Notes under the pieces: generated by a model | Told to the model about the DNA's origin: nothing | The model's database searches: none | Seen by the model: only the letters and a program-made list of their open reading frames with translations | In this document: positions 20,665 to 30,700 of the stretch, in pieces | Position numbering within the stretch: position 1 is the stretch's first letter | Layout: each line of letters begins with the position of its first letter | Made by a program: the position numbers and the translations under genes | Assembly: GCA_951799405.1 (NCBI GenBank) | Contig: OX637350.1 | Span: 9,719,852 to 9,783,851 of the forward strand | DNA length: 64,000 nucleotides | DNA from: Agapetus fuscipes | Lineage: Eukaryota > Arthropoda > Insecta > Trichoptera > Glossosomatidae | Direction: 5' to 3'

Positions 20665-21333
20665 ATGTTGCCTTCTTCTTGTATCAAACTCCTAGGAGTT
20701 CACCTAGACAGTTGTCTGACTATGAAAGTTCAAATAAATAAGACCGTTAGTTCGAGTTTCTACGGATTACGGCAAATCAAGCTTGTTAATAACTGTCTAC
20801 CAATGGAAGCAAGGAAAGCTTTAGTAAATGCATTTGTGGTATCTAAAATAGACTACTGCAATAGCTTATATGCAGGTCAACCAAAATGTCAATTAAATAG
20901 GCTACAATTGGTTGTAAATGCGTGCGCTCGCATGATTGCTGGTCAGTCGAAATTTACACACATTACTCCTCTTCTCCACAAGCTTCACTGGCTCCGTATA
21001 CCGGAGCGCATCGAGTTCAAAGTGTGCACGATGGTCCACAAAGCTTTATTTGGAAAAACACCCAAATATCTTGCTGATTTAATCAAACCAGTCACCCTCG
21101 GCAAAAAAAGCCTAACACTGCGCTCAGCTGAGACTGGAGCCAAATCAAGTATTGAAGAACCTGTAAGAAGAGTTAACACAGTGTTTGGAGAGCGTGCATT
21201 TGCAGTTGCTGGCCCTCTGGCCTGGAACCACCTGCCACATCATGTGAGAGAGCTAGAGGACCATGGAAAGTTCCGGAATGCACTAAAGACAAGCAAATTT
21301 CTGGCATCCTTTGCACCAGCGCCCTTGGAGTGA
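20665..21333 (+). pseudogene. L2/CR1-like LINE, C-terminal part of reverse transcriptase ORF
   Basis: 222 codons open to TGA, 5'-truncated. The order LLGVHLD, SSFYGLRQIK, VSKIDYCNSLYAG, HITPLLHKLHWLRIPERI and AWNHLPHHVR is the pattern of the thumb and C-terminal region of L2/CR1/Rex-type LINEs. The catalytic palm is absent. The 3' end continues TGACTACATCACGAAACGG into a (CATC/ATC)n tail at about 21360-21381, which defines the CATC-tailed family seen again at 7081, 50772 and 56560. No disabling mutation lies inside the open part, so the copy is not very old. The ATG is only the first internal methionine. Confidence 0.8.
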
Positions 21334-21381
21334 CTACATCACGAAACGGCGCTATAAAGAAATCATCAACTCATCATCATC
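21334..21381 (+). repeat. 3' end and CATC tail of L2/CR1-like LINE
   Basis: CATCACGAAACGGCGCTATA followed by AAATCATCAACTCATCATC. The CACGAAACGGCGCTATA core recurs at the centre of the 7018-7216 fold-back, at 50790 and at 56645. Confidence 0.75.
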
Positions 21382-21382
21382 A

Positions 21383-21470
21383 TCAAAAAGAAAATGGCAT
21401 GTTGATGAGTGTATCTTGGAGAGTTGCTTTCCGGGATCTGTTGCCGTGGTCTCTGGTGTCTGTCTGGTCA
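21383..21470. mobile_element. Fold-back family H fragment
   Basis: CTTTCCGGGATCTGTTGCCG and GTGGTCTCTGG match family H. The region directly upstream of the first peroxidase exon is therefore partly transposon-derived. Confidence 0.5.
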
Positions 21471-21595
21471 GGACAAAGACGATATGCAAATTATATTGTT
21501 GTGCCATTGTCTCGCATCTTCATATAAGAAAAGTATAGCTTTGTATAATCATCCACTTACTGTACACACGTCTTCTACCCTGCTGGTGTTCACAG

Positions 21596-21768
21596 GAGAC
21601 CAAACGAAGACGGTATCTTCCCACCTTCATGCGGCTTCAGAGCTGTCCCCTGTGCTGTGAACAACCATTATAGGAGAGCAGACGCTTCCTGCAGCAATCC
21701 CTTCAGACCGGAGGCGGGAGTTCCAGGAGACAACTACATATATCTGCTGCCGCCCATGTACCAAGACG
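21596..21768 (+). CDS. Peroxidase exon a
   Basis: Acceptor GGTGTTCACAG, donor G|GTAACT. Encodes FPPSCGF, a cysteine pair and YLLPPMYQDG at the start of the catalytic domain. The exon begins with the third base of a codon, so at least one upstream exon must exist. Confidence 0.85.
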
Positions 21769-24700
21769 GTAACTACTTGATAAACCTCCTGGATTTTAAT
21801 CTACTCGTACTGCTATGATTTAATTTGGGTTATTTTTAATTAAACTGCGATATATTTATTTTTCAAGATTTATTTTACACAATATCGGTTTACAATGTCC
21901 TGATTGCTTTTCTAGCTCTAGCTTATCGACTTTACGTCACATTGTTACAAGGGACTCTGACCCTCCGCATGATTAGGATTATACGTACGAAAGAGACGGT
22001 TCTTGCATATTCTAGATTATTCCAAATACTTCTATAACTTCTATAACCATCGTGCTTAGATGCACGTACCTAAATACATGTACACGCAAACAAACGTAGC
22101 GTAACACAACGGAACGCTATGAAAATGTTACTTCTTTAACCTATTTTTTGCTCTAAAAAATGTTTATTCAATTAACATTAGTTACTATTAGTTATCAATT
22201 TTAACCAATCTGACCAAAACGAGACACTCATATATAGAGTTTTCTAAAGAAAAGAGACCAAACTGATATATCATAAAAGTATAAGTATTTCAACCAATCA
22301 ATCAATCAAAGCGCCTTCATTTTTTTTACATTCATTTATCCCTTTTGTTCTCTTCACTTTACACTCTTGATATTTTCATCTCGAATCCAGGATTGAGTGC
22401 TCCAAAAACAGCAGTCAGAGGAAAGCCGCTTCCTCCAGCTCGGCAGGTCAAGAACGCGTTCTTTGATGATGGAGACGTCCCGAGTCCGGATTGGAATCTG
22501 CTCACCATGTCCTGGGGACAATTCTTCGCTCATGACATTTCTCTGCTCATGGAAAACCGTGGTAAAGTATCTCAAACTGTATTGAATCATATTATGTTGA
22601 TCTACATCACTTTTTTCGTAGTTTAGTCAAACGAGACTTTCGTATTTGATCCAGTCACATTTATCAGAACACCATTCAAAGTGTATATTTGTTGAATTCA
22701 TATGTCTTCACAATTAGTTTGAGCACGCTTAAAGCTATTTTGTGAATCACAGGTCGAAACATCTAAATCAAGAAAAACAAAATGCAATAAACTTATCTAA
22801 ATCTAATAAATCAGTATTAAAATCAGTTTTTATCATATTCTTGTTTACTTTTTGTTGTTTACGATAACGTATTGTTATTTTTTCATTTTTATTCTTCCCA
22901 ATTTGAGGGTCATCATGTTTCAAGATTTTTCCCCCATTTTCAGATGAACCCAGATGCTGTTCAGATGACCGTAAAATTCAAGAAAATATGGCTCCGTCCT
23001 GCATGCCCTTGCAAGTGGCAAACGACGATCCCAAGATGTCCTCGGAAGGAGTGGAATGCCTGAACTTCACCAGAGCAGGCTCTGACGTCAGCATGGGGTG
23101 CTGCATGGGTGTGGCTGAACCTGTAAATATACAAAACCATTTTTTGAGGACTTCCAATTTCTTTCTTAAATACATATATTCATAAATTTAACGCATATGT
23201 TTATGTTCTACGAGTATTAAGCAACTGATATGGACCGCAAGTCATTTTAGACCTTAGACTACATTATTGTTTGAACATCCTAGAAATTGAGCCAACGATG
23301 TCTCATCAAATATAAACTGGGTCAAATCGTACCCTCACTTTCTGGTTTTTTAACACACAAACGAGTATTTTTTCCAACTGAGCTATCGACCAAACCATCT
23401 TGGGTTATGTGTAAGAGTGTACGAACAATTAAAGTTTGACCTCATGGTGACTCATAAAAACGAACATCTAGATAAAAAATATTTCATCAAAAGTACATAC
23501 TGTTATGTAAATATGAAATATAAATATTTAAAATAAGTAGGTATTAGTTATAGGAATTCTGTATTGTATTGTGTGGGTAGGAATCATTGAATAAAATACG
23601 TGAAGCATCGAGAAATAATAATTACTATGCCTTTCTGGAACTGTCTAGCAAATATAGGTCTAGATTGTACTGTTTTAAAGAGTATAAGAAGGGTGTGAGT
23701 TGCTTGCAGAGCGAGTAGTATCATACGAGATTTACAAACACATAGAACTAACTTGATCAGTGAACAGAAACCAAGTGGAATAGTCGAGAAAGCTTTGTGA
23801 AAATAAATTATTTAAAAGTGTTAAATAAACAACTGTATAAGAAGACCTGTGTATTTTAATTTGAAAGACTTTTGAACCCTAATTTCGTAACAATACCTAA
23901 ACTTATCAAAACAATAATTAATTTTGCACATAAATGTTTAATTTTTGTCCAGATTGGCTGAAAAAGATTTGTCACTGAAAACGGAAGATTGGAGACAAGC
24001 TTTTCCGTTTAAGTTTTGAGTCTTAAAAGAATCAAAGAGGTAACAGGAGATGTTACATTTTGTATTTTCATAGATCAACACTGTAACCGCTTTCCTGGAT
24101 CTGTCTCCAACTTACGGCAACAACGCTCGCTCCAGCAGACGTCTGCGAACAGGGCAGGGCGGGCTGATGAGGACTGAGACCAGGAACGGCAAGGAGTACC
24201 TGCCTAGTGGACCATCAGACTTCCCAGGGTGCTCGGTAGCCTACGAAACAGGTAACATTTTAATCAAATCGAATAGATCATCATCATTTTTATTTTTTTA
24301 TTAAACAAACAAAAGTTATACATATACTATATGTGAATAACAACAAAGTTATAACAGTTCAAAAACCAGCAAAGATCATGAGCTCAGTAGCTCTGAGTGA
24401 CCCTTGGCTGAATGCAGATTTCTCCTCCGCTCTCGCTTGTCCGTCGCCTTTGCTCTCCAGCTACGGATATCTGCTTTGTCTACATCTGCGTTGACACCGT
24501 CCATCCATCGCATTTTTGGTCTTCTTAGGCTTACCTTGTGGTCCAATCGAATAGAAACGCAATAGATAAAATACATATTTGTAATATCACAAATAAACAT
24601 TTGTTTCATATATCCGTAGATATTTACTTAATCCGTAAATTTGCGTATGTTTTTTTCTCTTTATTGGATTCTGCATTATTGTGTTTGTAAAACAAAGCTT

Positions 24701-27700
24701 ATTTAACTGTTCAAAAAATATATGTGGATCCCTTTCGTAGAACGGATGTTTATTCGAGCCTTGTATTTTATTTTACCTGGATTATTTTTTACGTTTATTG
24801 ACAGCAAATTAAGCATATTAATGTTTTTGTTTTGTTAATATAAAAGGTACCTTCAATTTTGTTTTCTTCTGTTAACAAATAGTTGCCTTATTTGTTAACA
24901 TATTATTGATATTCACAAATAAAATCATACGGTTTTGAGGAGTTTTATAGGACAAACGTATTTTTCAACATCTTCAAACATATGTATACCTAACCTACCT
25001 TAATGAACAATATTAATCTGACCACTTATAATGTTAACATTGATTTACTTTTCATCACTCCTCTTTCAGGGACATTCGGCAAGAGTTTCAGGGTGTAAGT
25101 TCATTTTGGCTTTAGGTTTTTAATATCGATACCTTAAAGGTAAAACTGAATAAGTGTCATATTAAGCTAGCATGGGTTTTTCCGAAAATACCCCTTTTTC
25201 TCTATTTACCACAAGAGAAAACACTTTCTAAAATTTTCATGAGCACTGCCCGCACTATTATAAAATAATTTCACTTATTATATGGGAAGTTACTACCAAC
25301 AAAAAAATTTACTCACAATTTCTCAAATCAGTGATTCAGCACTTATTCAGTTTTACCTTTAAGGTGACTATAATATGTAAAATTATTTTAATAGTTATTA
25401 CACATGCAGTATGTCTATGCGTGTATTAATATATTTAAAACATCTGAGATTATAAATTGCTATATTTTTTTATACCTTTGCAGTCACCAAACGAACTGAA
25501 GTAATATATTTTCTCTTCCTGACATCACTTTTCTTTCAGGGGATCGTCGCGTGAACCAGAATCTCCCCCTGACCGCCGTGCACACCATCTATGTCCGAGA
25601 GCACAACTACCTGGCCAGGAGACTGCTGGCCCTGAACCCTCACTGGGATGACGAGACGGTCTACCAGGAGACCAGGAAGATCATGATCGCGCAGTACCAG
25701 TACATCAACTACTACGAGTGGCTGCCGATATTTCTAGGCATGGATATCCATATTTCTTGTGATGACTCATCACCCTTTGAGACCGTCCAGTTCGGTGCCG
25801 GATCAGTGGTATATATGGGGATGTATGTTGGCTTTCACACAATCCGGTGTAGTTTGGCGTGGATCACATACATTTCTCGACCGGATTCAGACAGAAATTG
25901 GGCCGCATGAAATGTGGACTGGTTAACTTGAATAGATCAGTGACGCAACCTCGATAAAGGCCAATAGTTGCTACCGTATTTACCTCATTACAAAAAATAA
26001 AATATATTTTTAACTGATTAAAATTATTTCTAGCTTCAGACGACCTTTTAAATCAAAGCATTCACATTATCATGCTCTTTCATAGATTTCTTCTATAAAT
26101 TAATATCTGGCCGTCCAGATACCAGCAATAATGGCAATCAATATTCAAATGGTTGCCTATACATTGTGAGGGTTTTTCCAATAGTCCTGCTGATTGACAC
26201 AATTAATAATATAACATACACACTTTAATATGTTTACTTTTATTTCTTTCACAATGTATACACAATTAACCACAGCACAATAATATTCTTTATTCTTAAT
26301 TACACAGGCTTGTGGCTATCCCGCCAGGCAAGCTTCTCCCCCTTTCTGCATTCCTTTGTTTTCCTTTTCATTCAAATTCAAATCTCATGTTCCATTTTAC
26401 CTAACAAACAAATCCATCTCGTTACAACATGCTTGCAGTGCTGTGGACTCTCTTTTATATTTACTAAAGGAATAGAATTCGTTATTATTTTCAAAAAAAC
26501 TACTACACGATGTACGTATTGCCTCCTAAAATGCCAGTTAACATTCAATTATTTAAAAGCAAGATTTTTTTCTATGGCATATAAGAGACTTTCAGAAGTT
26601 TAATTGCAAAAATAAAATTGATAAATGACATGGGGAAATGAAAATAAATATATATATTTGAAAAAATATTTCCAGATCAAATAGACTATTTTACACGTAT
26701 TAAATTCAAAGCCTTTGATGTTCCAAAAAAGTAAACCATTATTTTATTTAAGAAAATAAAAAAACGTAGTCTAAAATCATGGGACAATTTTTATTGCCCC
26801 ATGATTTTAGGAATAATGCCATAGCTCGTAAAACATTAAAACCACCAAAGGAATAATTTGATTATGCTGTAGCTGTGGTCTGTAGGAGCTGTAGCTTCCG
26901 GACGTTTCGGCCATTTCTACGGTGAGCTCCCACACACCACGGCAACAGATCCCGGAAAGCATCTCTCCAGCATCATCAGGCGGCTGTGAAAGCCTACAAC
27001 TCCTAACCAATAATTTGATTGTTCATTATCTTCACCCCAGGAAGGTCTGTGATGCTGGAAGCAGGACTCATATTCGAGACAAATGGCCACGTGGAGGATT
27101 TCGTCCCCAGCCTCACTCCAGCACCAAGCAACGAATACGCTCATGCAGCCTTCAGATACTTCCACACCAACATTCCTGATGGGTTCGAGTAAGTAGCTCT
27201 GATTAATTTAATAACTGTTCACTATTTATTTTTTCATCGATAACGATTGGGGGGATTTGTCTTAATATGACGCTAAAGAAAAAAAAACTTTTTTTATAAA
27301 ACACATAGTTTTATTTTCACGTTTTTGAAGTTAAATTGCCTCAGTAATCTATCAAACCATCCGTCCATCTTCATTTAGCGCCTGAAGATGAACGGATAAA
27401 GTCCGATAGCGCTTAGGCAATGTAACACAAAAAATGTAAAAGAACTACGTGTTATGCAAAAACTTTACCTTTAATTAATATTAAAATATAATTTTAACTC
27501 CGCAAATGCACGAAACTTGGAAAATTAAAAAAAAAATCAATCAATAAAAGATTTAATGTTAGGGTATCCAGTATGAAAAAGGTTATGAATCTGGAAGAAA
27601 TAAAAGAAGTATGTAAGGACCGAAAAAATATCGGTTACCTTGCAGCTCCTGCCGCCTTTCCTTGTTACTGGGCTCACTTTTTCCAATGCCACCGTGGAAA

Positions 27701-30700
27701 AAGTGAATAAAGTTTTTACAGTATGCGGGTCAGCGTCATACCAACCTATAATCAAGGAACTGGTTTTATAATCTTAAATTTTGTATAATTTTTGTTCCTT
27801 GACTTCTAAAAAGTTAATGAACTGACCTTGCGAAGTAAAATATTTTGTACAGCATGGGTGGTCAGCCTTATATCAACCTATAAGTCAAGGAATAATATAA
27901 ATATAATAATCATGAAAAAAACAGACACCATTTTAAAAACATTCACTCATTTTTTGCAGTACTAATTGACAATTTCATAATTCATTTGAATTGTTGAACC
28001 ATATGAATTCATTTGATTTTAAATACACTGGACGGAATCATTCAAACAGTTTGTTTTAACAAACAAGATTTAAAAATATTTTCATCAGTTTATTTTCAAA
28101 ACGCAAATATTAAATTTAAATTTCGCAATAATTTTGCATTGCGGTTTTTTTCGCGTTTCCCCGCTTTGTGAAATACACGCATACGCAGAATGTGAAGATA
28201 TATATTTTTTTTAATGTAATTTTTGTCGATAATTTTAATTCTATTTATTCAGTCGGCGATATTTTTAAATTTAAATTTTTAGTATTTTTTTTTTTTTGTT
28301 TATCAAATTATGGATCATATTTTGTCAGGATTGGTTCTACGTCAAAGAAGTCCTCTGACGCTATACTAGCAAAGATATCCTGAATAGGAGTTTCAGGCTT
28401 GCCCGGCCGGCTGATGATGCTAGGGACTTGCTTTCCATAATCTGTTGTCGTGGCCTGTGCTAGCTGGAGCTTCCGTATATCCTGATAGCCTTCCATCAAA
28501 AGGAAAAAACGTTAGGAATGCTACACAAATACCACCTACGCCATGTTATCACACAATAAAAGATTGTGGAGAGAATGACTTAAGGGCACCGAAGCGTTGA
28601 TCCAATGTACATAACAGATCATAACTTAGAGCAGCAGCATCTAAAACAAAAAATTCTAAATAAAGAACGATCTCTGATAAAAGCGCGAAAAAATAATACA
28701 GTGATATTTGTACACAGCGTGTAAGGATAGACAACAAGAGTCTTTAAGTTTCGTTGTAGTAGCTTAAAAAATATATATATGTTTCGTTTCTGTAAACATA
28801 AGGCATGTTTTTATTCACATTTAATCCCGCACACTATTTATTTTAACTTCGTTCCCACTGACGTCAGGTATGACTCTAACGAGACATAGAAAAATTGACT
28901 TTCTACACGAAAAACAACATTCATTTGATGATAGTAATTCCTTATTTTATTTCCGTTTTCCCGCATCTCATTCCGTTGTTTTTTTTGTTATAGACTTCGC
29001 AATGAAGACAGGTCGTTGATTTCCACCATGCCTTTTGGTGATAACTTCTTCTGCCAGGATATCATGACAACTCCTGGAATCATGGAACAAATCAACGTTG
29101 GCATGACTGCACAGCCGATGGGAGAATTCGACAACATCCATGCTCCTTCGGTAGGACGTCCTATTTTCTAGTATTTTTTACCAGATATGTATGTCTCTAA
29201 GTCTAAGTTATACACATTAATGACTCAAACGTCAAAGAAAGTTACACTTAGATGATAATAATTAAAAGATACGTTAGATTTAGTGCTGAATATAGAATTC
29301 GGTTAACATTCATCGATATATAGAATATACTTCCATGTTAACATTGGTGATTTTTTTGTAGAACACAGAATGTTAATCAGTACCCTAAGTATATAAAAAG
29401 AATACGCGCATATTATGTCGTGGGGAAAAGATCTATTCAATATTTTACTGAGAGATAAAGATAAGAATGAATGAGTAAAAGACAAATGTTAGTTTAAATC
29501 AAATGTAAAAGTAAAGGTACAAAACAATGTAATGAGAGGCTTGGACATGTAGAAAGAACGGATGATGAAAGACATACAATGGGATTATACCGCGGAAATG
29601 TGGAAGAAAAAGAGGAAAGGGAAGACCAAGAAAAATATGGTTGGATCAAATTAGTGAAATTGTGAAAGAACGGGATGTAGAAAGGGAATGTAAAACAAGG
29701 AAATGTAGGAAAAAGGTTATGGATATGAATGAATTGAAAAAGGTTAGCAAAGATAGAAAAAAATGTTGGTTAATATGCAGAGGCTTTGGCCAACCCTAGG
29801 GGAATGTTGCCTGAATTACAGTTACTGATTTCTGATTCGTGTAATTTTCTTCAGCTCTTTTAGTATTTGGAATCGGCCTCGCTTTGTATCCTGCATCAGT
29901 ACCAAAGAGATATCTCGTCTTTTCCAATATCTTCTCCTCCCTTTATATCTTTCATCAATTCTAAAGAAATACGTTCTTTCCTAGTTATCTTGTCCTTTCC
30001 AAGACATCTTGTCCTTTTCAAGACGTTACTGATATCCGATGCATGTATTTTTTTGTAGATCACCCAAAAGTTCGGTTTGCGTCTGTCATCCTTCATCAGT
30101 TCCAAGAGAAGGCTCGTTCTTTGCAATTTTTTACTGTTATCTGATGCGCGTATCTTTTGTAGATCACCCAAAGGTTTGGCGTGCGCCCCATGCAGACCAC
30201 AGGCAGCGACGTCCGCTCCATAGACATTCAGCGCGGCAGGGACGTGGCTCTGCCCCCCTACAGCGCCTACAGGCAGTACTGCAACGTGGGCGGCTTTAGC
30301 GACTTCTCGGACTTCTCGGACTACATCAGCGAAGAAGTAATACAACCAATCCAAAACAGAATAAGCTTATTTTCCCATGTAACAACCGCTTTCGGTCTTT
30401 TTAAAACTGTCTCTGAAATTTCATTTTACTGTCACAAAGTGAAAGTTGAAAATATTGAGACAATTTCTGAAATATGTGGGGTTCAATTTTGTCTCATGTT
30501 GACAAATTAATACCTTTAATGTGCTACAAACTTTAAGTAAAATATCTGAAGTTTTCGCTTTGAAAAATTATGAAATCTTAACTACAAACGCAACCAAGTG
30601 CATGTAAGCAAAATAAGAAAGCTAGATGGTGTACATGTGATGTTTTGTTTGGAATCCAGTCTCCTCTGTGCACAATATGATAACTTTTCTTTTTTTACAA

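Noticed and set aside
22354..22590. Reverse-strand frame over peroxidase exon b
   Set aside because: Shadow of a well-supported exon; no motif of its own.
28308..28499. Reverse 63-codon frame resembling a real protein
   Set aside because: Overlaps a fragment of fold-back family H in a peroxidase intron.
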